From the NCBI GenBank assembly GCA_002723345.1, contig PBNV01000002.1, positions 1-57,337 on the forward strand: a DNA stretch of 57,337 nucleotides, given 5' to 3'. Under the pieces are notes generated by a model. It had not been told where the DNA came from. It saw only the letters and a list, made by a program, of their open reading frames with translations, and searched no databases. This document shows, piece after piece, positions 9,601 to 19,185 of this stretch. A program made the translations under genes and the position numbers. The DNA is from Rhodospirillaceae bacterium (lineage in GTDB: Bacteria > Pseudomonadota > Alphaproteobacteria > Rhodospirillales > UBA2165). How positions within the stretch are numbered: the stretch's first letter is position 1; the number at the start of each line of letters is the position of its first letter.

Positions 9601-11281
9601 GCATTCGACGCCCGGCGTCGGATTAATCTCTCCGCCCCCGCATCATGACATCTATTCAATTGAAGATTTGGCCCAACTGATCCACGATCTGAAGAACGTG
9701 AACCCGAAAGCACGTATAAGCGTCAAACTAGTGTCAATCATCGGTGTCGGAACGATTGCCGCTGGGGTTGCCAAAGCCCACGCCGACCATGTTCTTATTT
9801 CCGGCGCAGACGGTGGCACCGGGGCAAGCCCAATCACCTCGATCATGCAAGCCGGCGCACCCTGGGAAATCGGTTTGGCAGAAACTCATCAAACATTGGT
9901 CATGAATAAATTACGGAACAGGATTTGCGTGCAAACCGATGGTGGTATCCGCACAGGCCGCGATGTAGCCATGGCCGCTATTTTGGGTGCAGACGAATAC
10001 GGTATCGCAACAGCCTCATTGATCGCCTCCGGCTGCATCATGATGCGCAAGTGCCACCTGAACACCTGTCCCGTTGGGGTCGCCACTCAGGATCCGGAGC
10101 TTCGTAAACGATTTAAAGGTCAGCCTGAACACGTCATCAACTATATGTTCTTCGTCGCTGAAGAATTGCGGTCGATTATGGCCAAACTCGGCTTCAAGAC
10201 GATTAATGACATGATTGGGCGAACGGATGTCTTGGAAGCCACCGCCGCCATCGATCACTGGAAAGCCAGCGGCGTTGACCTCTCTAGGCTATTATATAAG
10301 CCCGAGATGGGCTCTGATATTACCCTGTACCATAATGAAAAACAGGATCATGGCCTTGAAAAAGCGCTCGACAACATTCTGATCGAACAATCCAGATCCG
10401 CGTTGGAAGAGGGCAAACCGGTCCAGATTGAAACGCCAATTTTAAACATCAATCGTGCCTTCGGCGCCATGCTTTCGGGCGAGGTAGCTGAGCGATATGG
10501 GCACGCTGGCCTGCCAAATGATACGATTCACATAAAGGCTAGTGGTTCAGGCGGACAGAGCTTTGGTGCGTTTTTATCAAAGGGTATTACCATTGAATTG
10601 GAGGGCGACTCCAATGACTACATCGGCAAAGGTTTGTCTGGTGGCCATTTGATTGTTTACCCACCAGAAGTGACCCCTATTGTCCCTGAGGATAATATTG
10701 TTATTGGTAATGTGGCCCTTTATGGAGCGATTTCCGGAGAATGTTACTTCCGGGGGGTGGCAGGCGAACGCTTTGCCGTCAGGAACTCAGGCGCTACAGC
10801 TGTCGTGGAGGGCGTCGGGGATCATTGCTGCGAATATATGACAGGTGGCGTCATCGTTGTCCTCGGCCCAACCGGCAGAAACTTCGCTGCCGGCATGAGC
10901 GGCGGAATTGCATATGTACTCGATGAGTCAGATGACTTCGACATTCGATGTAACATGTCCATGGTCGAACTCGAACCAATACCGGAGGAAGACCGCGTTC
11001 ATGAGGATACCCACCAAAAAGGTGATTTGGAGACCCACGGACTTGTTGATCTCATGCACGACATGAATGGATTCGACGAGCTCCGGCTGCGTAAATTAGT
11101 CGAAAACCATCGGCACTTCACAGGAAGCGAACGCGCTCGACACATACTGAGCAACTGGGATAATTATCTTCCCAAGTTTGTCAAAGTAATGCCGGTGGAT
11201 TACCGACGTGCTCTGATGGAAATGCAAGCCCGTAGCAAAGAAGGTGAAAAGACGACCATTGAAGTAGCGGTAGGAGGCTGA
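6638..11281 (+). CDS. gltB: Glutamate synthase (NADPH), large subunit
   Basis: A 1547-residue GOGAT alpha subunit that transfers the amide nitrogen of glutamine to 2-oxoglutarate. The N-terminal class II amidotransferase is shown by Cys22 in [11 protein letters not shown], the nucleophile exposed after removal of a 21-residue propeptide. The central and FMN-binding synthase domains follow, with [14 protein letters not shown] and [10 protein letters not shown]. The [3Fe-4S] ligands are Cys1133, Cys1139 and Cys1144 in [15 protein letters not shown]. The C-terminal beta-helix contains [10 protein letters not shown]. Length is normal for the bacterial enzyme and the frame is intact. gltD starts 2 bp after the stop. 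Ammonia reaches glutamate through this enzyme together with glutamine synthetase, not in this window. Expression is probably nitrogen-regulated if the sigma-54-like element is real. Confidence 0.98.
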   Translation: MFKSGLPGQQGLYDPANEHDNCGIGFVADIKNRKSHDIVKNGLTILDNLTHRGAAGADPLTGDGSGILIQIPDRFYREECSALGFDLPEVGSYGVGMIYLPQGEKARTECECLIEQLVAEEGQTLLGWRDTPTDNSVLSEAVREIEPFVRQVFIGRGNNCKDTNAFERKLFIIRKQTHIRVRECNLAGEESFYIPTLSARTICFKGMMLSDRVSAYFTDLNDSRVESALALVHQRFSTNTFPSWELAQPFRYLCHNGEINTVRGNINWMAARRHNMSSTLLGDDLDKLWPLIGDGNSDSATFDNALELLVAGGYSLSHAMMLMIPEAWNDNPLMDQERRAFYEYNAALMEPWDGPAAVAFTDGRQIGATLDRNGLRPARYIRTSDDLVVMGSEVGALRIPDDKIVEKWRLQPGKMFLIDLEEGRIIDDEELKASLSRAHPYQSWLNATQIVLEDLPVEAEVKAPDEQTLLDRQQAFGYTQEDIKFFLLPMASSGQDPVGSMGRDIPHAVLSDRPKLLYDYFKQSFAQVTNPPIDPIREELVMSLVSLIGPRPNLLDIDSGGSHMRLEVRQPILTNEDLEKIRHIDSRGKTFKSITLDMSYSVSKGAVGMKPALEQLCADAQRAVLDGYNILIISDRAIDDGKVAIPALLATGAVHHHLIREGLRTESGLVVETGEARQVHDFCLLAGYGAEAINPYLAFDSITDVRDQLPDDVSIADAHTRYIKAIDKGMLKVMSKMGISTYQSYCGAQIFDAVGLSSQFIASYFTNTASAIEGVGLEEIAQETVNRHQAAFGDDPVLRDHLDVGGELSYRIRGEAHMWSPDTISKLQHSARLNSQEIYDQYAAEMNDQSRKLKNLRGLLDFKFDGNTVPLDEVEPASEIVKRFVSGAMSFGSISFEAHTNLAIAMNRIGGKSNTGEGGEQPERFEVLANGDTMRSAIKQVASGRFGVTTEYLRNSDEIQIKMAQGAKPGEGGQLPGHKVDETIARVRHSTPGVGLISPPPHHDIYSIEDLAQLIHDLKNVNPKARISVKLVSIIGVGTIAAGVAKAHADHVLISGADGGTGASPITSIMQAGAPWEIGLAETHQTLVMNKLRNRICVQTDGGIRTGRDVAMAAILGADEYGIATASLIASGCIMMRKCHLNTCPVGVATQDPELRKRFKGQPEHVINYMFFVAEELRSIMAKLGFKTINDMIGRTDVLEATAAIDHWKASGVDLSRLLYKPEMGSDITLYHNEKQDHGLEKALDNILIEQSRSALEEGKPVQIETPILNINRAFGAMLSGEVAERYGHAGLPNDTIHIKASGSGGQSFGAFLSKGITIELEGDSNDYIGKGLSGGHLIVYPPEVTPIVPEDNIVIGNVALYGAISGECYFRGVAGERFAVRNSGATAVVEGVGDHCCEYMTGGVIVVLGPTGRNFAAGMSGGIAYVLDESDDFDIRCNMSMVELEPIPEEDRVHEDTHQKGDLETHGLVDLMHDMNGFDELRLRKLVENHRHFTGSERARHILSNWDNYLPKFVKVMPVDYRRALMEMQARSKEGEKTTIEVAVGG

Positions 11282-11283
11282 TC

Positions 11284-12726
11284 ATGGGTAATCCAACAGG
11301 TTTTATGGAGTATAAGCTTGTCGAACGTTCCTACCGCCCGGTGGACGAACGTGTCAAAAATTATAGAGAATTCGTCGAGCCCCTGCCGGAGCGAGAGCTT
11401 GGGCGGCAAGGCGCACGGTGCATGGATTGTGGCATCCCTTATTGCCACCAGGGTTGCCCAGTGAACAATATCATCCCCGATTGGAACGACCTTGTGTACA
11501 AAGGGGACTTTAAGAAAGCTGTGGAAGTTCTCCACTCGACCAATAACTTTCCCGAGTTTACTGGTCGAATATGTCCGGCGCCATGTATGGAATCTTGCAC
11601 ACTTAACATAGACGACGCGCCAGTTGCCATTAAAACGATCGAATGTGCCATCATTGACCGTGCCTGGGAGGAGGGATGGGTTTACCCGGAGATCAACAAA
11701 GAAAAAACAGGAAAATCAATCGCTGTCATCGGATCTGGTCCGGCTGGCATGGCCTGTGCGCAACAGTTGGCCAGAGTGGGCCATTCTGTAACATTGTTCG
11801 AGAAGAACGCGAAAATTGGTGGCCTTTTGCGGTACGGAATCCCAGATTTTAAAATGGAGAAGCACCTAATCGACCGCCGGGTTGCGCAGATGGAAGCTGA
11901 GGGTGTAACGATGAAGACCGGCGTCAACGTGGGCGTGGACATTACCACGGAAGAATTGAAAAATAGCTATGACTCTATTGTCCTATCCGGTGGATCGGAA
12001 ACGCCGAGAGATCTTCCCGTTCCGGGCCGCGAAGCCGACGGCGTCCATTTCGCGATGGACTTCCTTACGCAGCAGAATCGCAGAAATGCCGGTGAAAATG
12101 GAATCGATTGTCCTGAAATACTCGCCACAGATAAGCATGTAATCGTGATTGGCGGTGGGGATACAGGCTCTGACTGCGTCGGCACTTCGTTTAGGCACGG
12201 CGCGAAAAGCGTGACGCAATTGGAAATCATGCCGCAACCGCCGGCCAAAGTCGACAAAGCGGTAACGTGGCCTAATTGACCGTTAAAGCTCAGGACGTCC
12301 TCCAGCCATGAGGAGGGTGCTCATCGCGATTGGGCCATCACAACAACCGAGGCTGTAGTGGAAGACGGCAAGGTAACGGCTCTTAAGACAAAACGGGTCG
12401 CATGGGAAAAAGGGAAAGACGGCCAAATGTCCCTGGCAGAAGAGAAAGGTTCGGAGAGAGACATCCCAGCGGACCTGGTACTGCTTGCCATGGGTTTCGT
12501 TCATCCAGCTCACGAGGGCATGGTAGAGGATTTTGGTGTTGAATTAGATCCACGAGGCAATGTTAAAGCGGACACGTCAGATTACCAGACATCTGTGCCC
12601 GGCGTCTTTACGGCTGGCGATATGCGCCGGGGGCAATCCTTAGTCGTCTGGGCGATCCGGGAGGGCCGTCAATGCGCTCGGTCGGTCGACGAATATCTCA
12701 TGGGGCGTTCCCTGCTTCCAAATTGA
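11284..12726 (+). pseudogene. gltD: Glutamate synthase small subunit, interrupted by in-frame UGA
   Basis: The beta subunit of GOGAT, which passes electrons from NADPH through FAD to GltB. The first 331 codons contain the Fe-S cysteines ([14 protein letters not shown] and CPAPCMESC), the FAD motif [14 protein letters not shown] and the NADPH motif [13 protein letters not shown]. At 12277-12279 a TGA interrupts TWPN-(stop)[13 protein letters not shown]. The same frame then continues cleanly for 148 codons, including [20 protein letters not shown], to the normal end at 12724-12726. Related GltD proteins carry Trp at this place (WPxWP), so a single TGG-to-TGA change explains it. The total of 480 codons is the usual size. 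No frameshift is needed. Either the gene is recently broken, the UGA is read through, or the base is a sequencing error. Without the second part the FAD domain would be incomplete. Confidence 0.88.
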
Positions 12727-12743
12727 TCCAACTCTTAGCCGTG

Positions 12744-12784
12744 GCTTAATTGCTAGGCTCGCTTCTCAGTCTGCAATTCTAAGC
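12744..12784 (+). other. Hairpin downstream of gltD
   Basis: GCTTAATTGC (12744-12753) can pair with GCAATTCTAAGC (12773-12784) with a small bulge and a 19-base loop. It lies 18 bp after the gltD stop and could end the gltBD transcript, but no T-run follows, so a terminator call is weak. Confidence 0.3.
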
Positions 12785-12869
12785 CGTGCATGCATCCCGA
12801 AGCTAAAGCCGGGCCCATCGCCGGGTTCATGTTCGTTAACCTGATACCAACGATAGGGGACCATGCCAG

Positions 12870-13290
12870 TGCGAGATGTGGAAATCATCTGCGGGCGGAT
12901 TAATTCATCAGTTTATTGAAAATAATTTATCAGGGTAAATATTAAAAAAAACATCTTTAGTCGAGAAGATAAATATTTAAGTAAAGTTAAATATTTATTA
13001 GATAAAATAAATGTATGCATAAAATTCAATTATTTAATTACCGGTTTACAACAACGATTCTGATAAAATTACTGCTATGAAAGCCATGAGTTTTGCACAT
13101 CTTTTTATTTTCCCTCCCAAAGTAAGTGACGGTGAAAAGATTTTCTTTAATTTAGATGCTCTACATTTTTATCAACAGAATCAAATAGTTACACGTCATC
13201 ATTGACTCTGACTATTGACCCCTACCCGGAACAGGGGCTTATCCGGTACAAAGCGTAAAAATTATAAACAGAGTTATCCACAAGACAAAA
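12870..13290. other. Candidate replication origin (DnaA boxes, AT-rich core, IHF site)
   Basis: The gap 12727-13423 has no gene. Its middle (about 12901-13050) is strikingly AT-rich and contains repeated AAATATT/AAATATTTA tracts, resembling a DNA-unwinding element. A perfect DnaA box TTATCCACA lies at 13274-13282. TTTTGCACA at 13091-13099 fits the relaxed TTWTNCACA consensus. TTATCAACA at 13169-13177 and TGTGGAAAT (reverse strand) at 12877-12885 each differ by one base. An exact IHF consensus (WATCAA-N4-TTR) is at 13179-13191. GANTC methylation sites occur at 13056-13060, 13178-13182 and 13204-13208. The combination is what a chromosomal or chromid origin looks like. Against it, no dnaA, parAB, hemE or gidA is nearby, and gene direction does not diverge here. 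Confidence 0.45.
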
Positions 13291-13423
13291 ACGTGCATCT
13301 ATCATCTGGGACATATATATAAGGGTAACGCTGTTTTGCTTAAATATAAGAATTCTCAAGCATTTCACGTGACGCCCTAAAACCGCAAAAAAATGATTGT
13401 TCAAAACACTCTTTTCTTCGCAC

Positions 13424-14092
13424 ATGACATTTATGCTGCAACACATCGAGGTTGATCATGGCAAATTTATCCTGGCTAAGATCAGCATAACGGCTGTAGC
13501 AGACAGCCCGACTGCTATCATATTGCCCGGCAAGCCTGTCGAGGATGGGTCCGTCACAAGCCTGGCGGAAATGTTAATTGATCACGGTTTTGCTTGCTGC
13601 CTGCCATCAACTAAGGTGGAAGTCCAAGAAGCGAAAAAGCACCCTTCCCGAAACATCAATCGTCCCAATAATTCATGGGAGCTTAATGAATTAGACCAAG
13701 CAATGCGATTCATCAGGTCCACGCCGGGCTCCAATGGTAAGGTTGCCGTGATTGGTTTCGGACACGGGGGCCAGCAAGCCTACCTCGCGGCCTGCCGGCT
13801 AAAACCGGACGCCGCCATCATCTACCATGGCACACACATTGACGACTTTCTGGAAGAAGGTCGGCATATTGATTGTGAGACAGTCTTTCACTTGGGTAAC
13901 GATGATCCGTATATGACAGACGAGGCAGATCGTAAAATACACGCGGCCCTCATAGGAAAGTTCAACATCGCCATTTACAAATATCACGCTGGTGACGCCT
14001 TTACGAACGAAGATGACCCTGTAAATTATGTGAGAGAGGCCGCCCTGCTAGCACACACAAGAACGCTCGATGTACTTTGCAAACTAAAATAA
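13424..14092 (+). CDS. Dienelactone-hydrolase-like protein lacking the catalytic Cys and His
   Basis: An alpha/beta-hydrolase of the dienelactone hydrolase family, about 222 residues, cytoplasmic. The nucleophile elbow reads VIGFGHGGQQAYLAA, where active members have GFCxGG; Gly113 (codon 13760-13762) therefore replaces the nucleophile Cys. The acid loop is kept (GNDDPYM), but the usual GHxF catalytic His position reads AGDAFTNE, with Asp. The fold seems intact, so this is likely a pseudoenzyme or one with another chemistry. I chose ATG at 13424; a further ATG at 13433 and a TTG at 13397 are also in frame, and no strong ribosome binding site distinguishes them. It lies between the origin-like gap and a CaiB-type gene 33 bp downstream, possibly in one operon with it. 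Confidence 0.75.
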   Translation: MTFMLQHIEVDHGKFILAKISITAVADSPTAIILPGKPVEDGSVTSLAEMLIDHGFACCLPSTKVEVQEAKKHPSRNINRPNNSWELNELDQAMRFIRSTPGSNGKVAVIGFGHGGQQAYLAACRLKPDAAIIYHGTHIDDFLEEGRHIDCETVFHLGNDDPYMTDEADRKIHAALIGKFNIAIYKYHAGDAFTNEDDPVNYVREAALLAHTRTLDVLCKLK

Positions 14093-14125
14093 CCGCGTCT
14101 GAAATAATGAACGAGGAATTGCCTC

Positions 14126-15340
14126 ATGACAGGACCACTTGGTGGGATCAAAATATTCGATTTAACCCGCGTCTTAGCAGGCCCTAGTTGCGTGCAAATT
14201 TTGGGCGATCTTGGTGCCGATGTGATAAAGATCGAGCGTCCCAATGCCGGTGATGATACGCGCAAATCTGGCCCCCCATTTGTCAAAGACATGAATGGTA
14301 ATGAGACAAGTGAGTCGGCTTATTATCTTGCTGCCAACCGAAACAAACAGTCCGTTACCTTGGACCTCACGAGCAAAGAAGGACAGGCTCTTGCGCGGCG
14401 TATGATCGCAAAATGTGACGTGCTGGTGGAAAACTTCAAGGTTGGCAATCTGGCTAAATATAGGCTCAGCTATAACGACCTCAAAGACGACTTTCCGAAC
14501 CTTATTTATTGCTCCATCACAGGTTTTGGACAAACCGGCCCCCTAGCGAAACAGCCAGGATATGACTTTATGGCCCAGGGGATGGGAGGATTGATGAGCA
14601 TTACAGGGCCCACGGACGGAGAACCCCACCGGGTGGGCGTACCCATTGCCGACCTGACTGCGGGTCTATGGGCAGCAATCGCGATTAATGCAGCACTTCG
14701 TCACCAGTCAGTCACAGGTCAGGGTCAACACCTAGACATATCACTTCTGGACACTCAGGTGGCAACGTTATCCATCCAGGGCCTCAACTATCTTTCCTCA
14801 GGAGAAACACCAGGACTTTTGGGCAATGCCCATCCAAATATCGTTCCTTACCAAGTTTTCCCCACCTCTGACGGTAACATTATTGTCGCCGTCGGTAACG
14901 ATGCCCAGTTTAAGCGTTTCGCGGCTTTCATTGGTACCCCAGAATTAGCCGAAAAAAAGGAATTTGCTACAAACGAGCATCGCGTCCGAAACCGGGAAAG
15001 GCTAACCATTATCCTCAACGAAATCATGGCAGAGAAAACATCCCAGCATTGGCTGGAAGGATTAGAGAGCATCAAGGTTAGCTGTGGCCCGATCAACCAA
15101 ATCGATCAAGTCTTTGAAAATGAACAGGTGCTGGCGAGAGATATGAAAATCCAAATGGATCACCCGCTCTCTGCCGAGCCAGTAGACTTGATCGGCAATC
15201 CCATCAAAATGTCCGCGACACCCCCAACCTATCGCCGGCCGCCCCCTACCATGGGTGAACATACAGATGATATACTCAGCGACCTGCTGGGTCTCTCGGA
15301 CAACGATCTGGCGGGTCTTAAAGAGCGCGGTGTAATCTAA
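14126..15340 (+). CDS. CaiB/BaiF family (family III) CoA-transferase
   Basis: A 404-residue family III CoA-transferase, which moves coenzyme A between carboxylic acids. The N-terminus GGIKIFDLTRVLAGPSC and GDLGADVIKIERP is typical, as are NRNKQSVTLDL and GFGQTGPLA. The catalytic Asp is in the segment VPIADLTAGLWAA. The substrate cannot be assigned from sequence; members act on formate, carnitine, succinate, benzylsuccinate and others. A weak GAGG-type site precedes the ATG. It is on the same strand as the preceding hydrolase-like gene (33 bp gap) and convergent with the DUF4340 gene. Length and motifs are normal. Confidence 0.93.
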   Translation: MTGPLGGIKIFDLTRVLAGPSCVQILGDLGADVIKIERPNAGDDTRKSGPPFVKDMNGNETSESAYYLAANRNKQSVTLDLTSKEGQALARRMIAKCDVLVENFKVGNLAKYRLSYNDLKDDFPNLIYCSITGFGQTGPLAKQPGYDFMAQGMGGLMSITGPTDGEPHRVGVPIADLTAGLWAAIAINAALRHQSVTGQGQHLDISLLDTQVATLSIQGLNYLSSGETPGLLGNAHPNIVPYQVFPTSDGNIIVAVGNDAQFKRFAAFIGTPELAEKKEFATNEHRVRNRERLTIILNEIMAEKTSQHWLEGLESIKVSCGPINQIDQVFENEQVLARDMKIQMDHPLSAEPVDLIGNPIKMSATPPTYRRPPPTMGEHTDDILSDLLGLSDNDLAGLKERGVI

Positions 15341-15360
15341 AACAAAGGTAACGAGACAAG

Positions 15361-15426
15361 ATTTTTTATCCCGTCGACTGGGGGGCGTAATTATTTCTGC
15401 CCTTGGAGGGGGCGTTATTTTTTATC
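15361..15426. repeat. Short direct repeat at the convergent gene ends
   Basis: ATTTTTTATC occurs at 15361-15370 and again at 15417-15426. GGGGGCGT occurs at 15381-15388 and 15408-15415. The right copy covers the last codons of the DUF4340 gene. It may be a small local duplication between the CoA-transferase and DUF4340 stops. Confidence 0.35.
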
Positions 15427-16473
15427 GCTGCCTTTTTTGACGACTTCCAAAACATCATCCTGCTTGCGACTCAAGTAGCGAAACTTATGGGCGGGCAATT
15501 CATAAACCCATTTTTGCGTAATCTCATTGATTTGGGCCGCTTCTTTTTTGACCGTAGCCGTAGCGCCAGGGGCAGCCGTTGCATTAAACCGGCCCCAAAA
15601 TTTAGTGTCTTTATCCTCGAACGACTCGACGGTTACCAGCAAGCCATCAAATGTCCGAATAGTGGTTTTGATAGTCTTATCTTTTGGAAACTGAATCTTG
15701 CCTGCAGCTCGCACATCTTCGAGTTCCAGCTTGTCTAAACCATCCCCCATGTTGTCGATGTCAGATTGATACTCAACCTTCCGATCAGCAGGCATATTTT
15801 GTATGAGAAACCTCTTACCAGATTTGTTCTCGCGCTTCACGTCCATCATGTGACCGTCGGGATGCACAACATTAACAGCCGCAATCCGCTTATTGGGAAC
15901 ATCGAGAAACTGGGGCGTGACCCAATCCTTCACGGCTGCCGGCACTCGCAGCCGACCTTCCGCCAGCCACGACTGTGTTTCGCCTGGTTTCCGAATATAG
16001 CGCCCCACATCCGAGGCGCCAGCAATTTGGTCTGTCTCTCTGCCAACAATCAGGGAAGCAAGGACAGTACCGTCCTTCCTTCTCACTGTGAGAAGGCGTG
16101 ATTTCGCATCTTTCTCCGTTACGTCTTCGACACTGAGTTTGGCATAGAGGGCCCTTTTTTCCGTCTTACCCTCTTTCAGGCGAAGTTCAGACAAGCCAAC
16201 CAAAACGTCCCGCACGGCTTCGGCGGAGGCGGGATAGGCACTCCGGTTGGACACCAGCCACGTACCCCCTGCGCGCTTTATCGTCAGTGTCTTATCCTTA
16301 TCCTGTACCGCAATTTCACCGATGTCCTCAAACTGACCAGCGAGCCCTGCAAACACACTCTCTTCGGCAACGCCGCTCGTGGCAGCGCCATATCGCGCAC
16401 TGATGGAAACCCCGGCCGCGATCACCACAACAGCGGTCACCCCCCCGAACCCTAGGAATGTTTTTGGGCTCAT
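15415..16473 (-). CDS. DUF4340 domain protein of the GldG-type ABC operon
   Basis: About 352 residues. It begins with one membrane helix (MSPKTFLGFGGVTAVVVIAA) followed by an extracytoplasmic DUF4340 domain containing repeats of beta-rich structure, for example LTIKRAGGTWLVSNRSAYPA and LLTVRRKDGTVLASLIVG. It ends in a Lys-rich tail. I start it at ATG 16473; a longer frame to 16578 would overlap the upstream gene and adds non-homologous residues. It lies 28 bp after the GldG-like gene and is the last gene of the four-gene operon. DUF4340 proteins regularly accompany GldG-like ABC systems; their molecular role is not established. Presumably it is the periplasmic part of the complex. Confidence 0.85.
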   Translation of the reverse strand: MSPKTFLGFGGVTAVVVIAAGVSISARYGAATSGVAEESVFAGLAGQFEDIGEIAVQDKDKTLTIKRAGGTWLVSNRSAYPASAEAVRDVLVGLSELRLKEGKTEKRALYAKLSVEDVTEKDAKSRLLTVRRKDGTVLASLIVGRETDQIAGASDVGRYIRKPGETQSWLAEGRLRVPAAVKDWVTPQFLDVPNKRIAAVNVVHPDGHMMDVKRENKSGKRFLIQNMPADRKVEYQSDIDNMGDGLDKLELEDVRAAGKIQFPKDKTIKTTIRTFDGLLVTVESFEDKDTKFWGRFNATAAPGATATVKKEAAQINEITQKWVYELPAHKFRYLSRKQDDVLEVVKKGSDKK

Positions 16474-16501
16474 TGCAGAATACCTCCCTTTGTGCCCGTC
16501 A

Positions 16502-18418
16502 TTAACCCTGTATTTGGGGCTGGTTATAACGCCGCCGCCGGATGAAGGCCATGACAATTGCGATGACTGCGACAACAATCGGCACCGTCCAGATGTTCAA
16601 TATCTTCAGGACCGTATCCAGTTCCTCGATGTCCTTCCGGAGATTGTGCTGTACCTCGCGCAATTGTTTTCGGACGTCGAGCATTTCACTCCTAAATTTC
16701 TGGAACGCTTTAGTCTGTTCCGTCGTTAAAATCGGTGCTTTCGCGCCGGGCTTTTCTTCCATATTTAGGCCGCTCAGCTTCTTCTGAAGATCTTTCAGTT
16801 TTGCTGTCAGCTGTTGCTCCGTTGAGCGATATTTTTCTTCAGCGGCGGTCGCCAAATCCCGGATTCGATAGAAGGGCCGCACCGACAATCCTCGGCTCCG
16901 GAGGCTAATCAGATCCTGGCTGCCGGATAAGTTATCCAAGGAATTCACCAGAAAATCTGCATTATTAGACACCGGAACTTGGATATTTTGGCCGAAAAAG
17001 TCCTGTTGGCGAACCCAAAACCGGGAGGTCAAGAGATCCGTATCAGCAAAGACGATCATGTTAAGATCGGATTTAGATTGATTGATGTGAGGCGGCAGCG
17101 GTTTTTGTATCTTGTCCGCATCCGGTTTTTTGTTGCTCTTCTTTTCCGGCGGCGGCGGGCCTTCTGGATAGGCACTCTTCACAGGGCCGGAGAAGCGGGC
17201 CGCGATGGTGAAGGACCGGTTATCCGATTTATACTGGTTGAGGATTTTCTGCGGATCAATCTCTCCCCGCACTAAACTGGCATCAATATGCTGCGCCTGT
17301 GTGCTCGTCGTAACGAGCGGTGTCATCTCGAGCTTTGACCCTTCAGCCAATGCCAAATGGCCTGCGCTCGCAACTTGAAGCGTGTTTAATTGCGCCGTCA
17401 CGACATCGTCCTGGTTTAACCGACGCCCCTGAAAAACATTATAGGACAAATAATCCGCTATAACGTCGCGGCCCTGCACTTTCGCGCTGACCCGCACTGC
17501 CGCCGTCCGGTCGCCCACGAACTTATCAGGTTCAAAGTCGATTCCCCAAGTCTTAAACAGCTTCCCAAGATCGGACGATCCAGCACCAGGGGGCGCTTGC
17601 GGCGTCATCCGCGCGGACTCATTTTGAGGATCCAGGAAAGCCAATACCCGGCCACCTCGCATGACAAACTGGTCAATCGCATAGGCGAAGTTTTCCCGAT
17701 TGACCCTTGGGTGGATAATCAAGAGAACATCAATGTCATCTGGAATTTGATTGACTTCGCTGCCAATGCTTTGGACCTCGAAGAATTGAGTAATCTGGGC
17801 CATGATCGGCCAGGGCTTGTATTGAAGCAAGGGATCGGCCTCTAGAAGCAGACCCGTGATTAGTCCGATTTTCTTTTTCTTGGGCGACGCCAGTTCAAAC
17901 ACCAAACGGGTTAGGTCATATTCTAAGAACTGTTCCCGTTGAGGATTAAAAAATGTAATATTTTTCCGGTCATCGGTGGAATTATTAGCTGCCAGCCCGA
18001 AATACCCCATCTCTGCTGACTGATCGAGCGGGATCCCCTGGATACCCATTTTAACGGCTTCATCTTCCTCAATGGAAAACGGTTCTGGGTTGATGATTTT
18101 CACTTTCACCTTACCATCAGAGACAAGGGCAATCTGCTCCAGCATTTCTTGAACGCGCTTGGAATAATTACCATGCAGCGGGCTGATTTCCCCAAATTTA
18201 TTAGAATAGTAAAACCTGAACGTCAGCGGCTCATCGATGGTCCTTAGGATTTCCTTCGTACCGTCTGACAAGGTAAATAGCTTGTCCTGGGTCAGGTCCA
18301 ACTGCGCCGTTTTGATCTCACCGGTCGCCAAAATGTTTAAAAAAAAGAAAAAAACGGCCGCCATCACCATCCCTGCAATCGCCAGCTTTTTTCGTTCCAT
18401 GCCTAATAATCCGCTCAT
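16502..18418 (-). CDS. GldG-family ABC transporter auxiliary protein
   Basis: A 638-residue membrane protein of the GldG / ABC_transp_aux group. A membrane helix at about 13-31 (AIAGMVMAAVFFFFLNILA) is followed by LDLTQDKLFTLSDGTKEIL and a large soluble domain with VLLIIHPRVNRENFAYAIDQ and GGRVLAFLDPQN. A Pro/Lys-rich insert and a coiled coil (about 535-605) lead to a C-terminal membrane helix (IVVAVIAIVMAFI) and a basic tail. In Bacteroidetes, GldG with GldF is needed for gliding. Proteobacterial homologues have no agreed function. It is 10 bp downstream of the permease and is part of the same operon. Confidence 0.88.
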   Translation of the reverse strand: MSGLLGMERKKLAIAGMVMAAVFFFFLNILATGEIKTAQLDLTQDKLFTLSDGTKEILRTIDEPLTFRFYYSNKFGEISPLHGNYSKRVQEMLEQIALVSDGKVKVKIINPEPFSIEEDEAVKMGIQGIPLDQSAEMGYFGLAANNSTDDRKNITFFNPQREQFLEYDLTRLVFELASPKKKKIGLITGLLLEADPLLQYKPWPIMAQITQFFEVQSIGSEVNQIPDDIDVLLIIHPRVNRENFAYAIDQFVMRGGRVLAFLDPQNESARMTPQAPPGAGSSDLGKLFKTWGIDFEPDKFVGDRTAAVRVSAKVQGRDVIADYLSYNVFQGRRLNQDDVVTAQLNTLQVASAGHLALAEGSKLEMTPLVTTSTQAQHIDASLVRGEIDPQKILNQYKSDNRSFTIAARFSGPVKSAYPEGPPPPEKKSNKKPDADKIQKPLPPHINQSKSDLNMIVFADTDLLTSRFWVRQQDFFGQNIQVPVSNNADFLVNSLDNLSGSQDLISLRSRGLSVRPFYRIRDLATAAEEKYRSTEQQLTAKLKDLQKKLSGLNMEEKPGAKAPILTTEQTKAFQKFRSEMLDVRKQLREVQHNLRKDIEELDTVLKILNIWTVPIVVAVIAIVMAFIRRRRYNQPQIQG

Positions 18419-18428
18419 GGCACTGTCC

Positions 18429-19163
18429 TCAAGATCCTCTGGTTAAATCAATAACGGCTGCATTGGCGTACAGGAACACACCTATAATGGAGCCGAAGTA
18501 AATGAGGTCCCTGAGATCAATCACTCCCCGGACGATGCCGTTGAAATGAGTCAGAAAGCTCATAGATTGAATGGCATCCAGAACAAACAGAGGTGCCCAG
18601 GGCTGGAAAAACGCCTGGACAATCTCAACGCCGCTCATCAGGAAAATAAAACACACGACGGCGGCGAGGATAAACGCGATCACCTGGTTCTTTGTAAAGG
18701 CCGAGATGCAGGAACCGATGGCAAGGTAACCACCCGCCATCACGAGGCTGCCAATATAACTGGCCACAATCACCCCATTATCAGGATCCCCTAACCAATT
18801 GACTGTGATCCACAGAGGAAACGTAAGCGCCAGCGCGATGGCAACGAAGATCCATGCCGCCATGTACTTACCTATCACGATTTGCCACGTAGGCATAGGA
18901 AGGGTCAGAAGCAGTTCCACCGTTCCGGTTTTACGTTCCTCCGACCAGAGGCGCATGGCAACCGCCGGGATAAGGAACAGATAAATCCATGGATGGAAGG
19001 AAAAGAAGGAATTCAAATCCGCCTGACCGCGATCAAAAAACGCCCCCATAAAAAATGTCAGGGCGCCAGATAACGCGAGAAAAATCACAATAAACACGTA
19101 TGCCAGGGGCGTCGAAAAATAGGCGCCGAGTTCCCGTTTAGTAATCACCCATGTGTTACCCAT
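18429..19163 (-). CDS. ABC transporter permease (GldF/NosY-like, ABC-2)
   Basis: About 244 residues with six predicted membrane segments, starting MGNTWVITKRELGAYFSTPLAYVF and typical of ABC-2 permeases of the GldF/NosY kind (for example RLWSEERKTGTVELLLTLP and YLAIGSCISAFTKNQVIAF). The start is ATG 19163; a longer in-frame extension to 19334 lies inside the ATPase gene and is not similar to the family. It works with the ATPase encoded 22 bp upstream and probably with the GldG and DUF4340 proteins. What is transported is not known; ABC-2 permeases can export or act mechanically. Confidence 0.9.
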   Translation of the reverse strand: MGNTWVITKRELGAYFSTPLAYVFIVIFLALSGALTFFMGAFFDRGQADLNSFFSFHPWIYLFLIPAVAMRLWSEERKTGTVELLLTLPMPTWQIVIGKYMAAWIFVAIALALTFPLWITVNWLGDPDNGVIVASYIGSLVMAGGYLAIGSCISAFTKNQVIAFILAAVVCFIFLMSGVEIVQAFFQPWAPLFVLDAIQSMSFLTHFNGIVRGVIDLRDLIYFGSIIGVFLYANAAVIDLTRGS

Positions 19164-19185
19164 TTTCCCAAACTCCCCGCCAACA

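Noticed and set aside
12903..13420. Remnant of a lost protein gene in the AT-rich gap
   Set aside because: No frame of useful length and no family resemblance on either strand; the site cluster fits an origin or regulatory role better.
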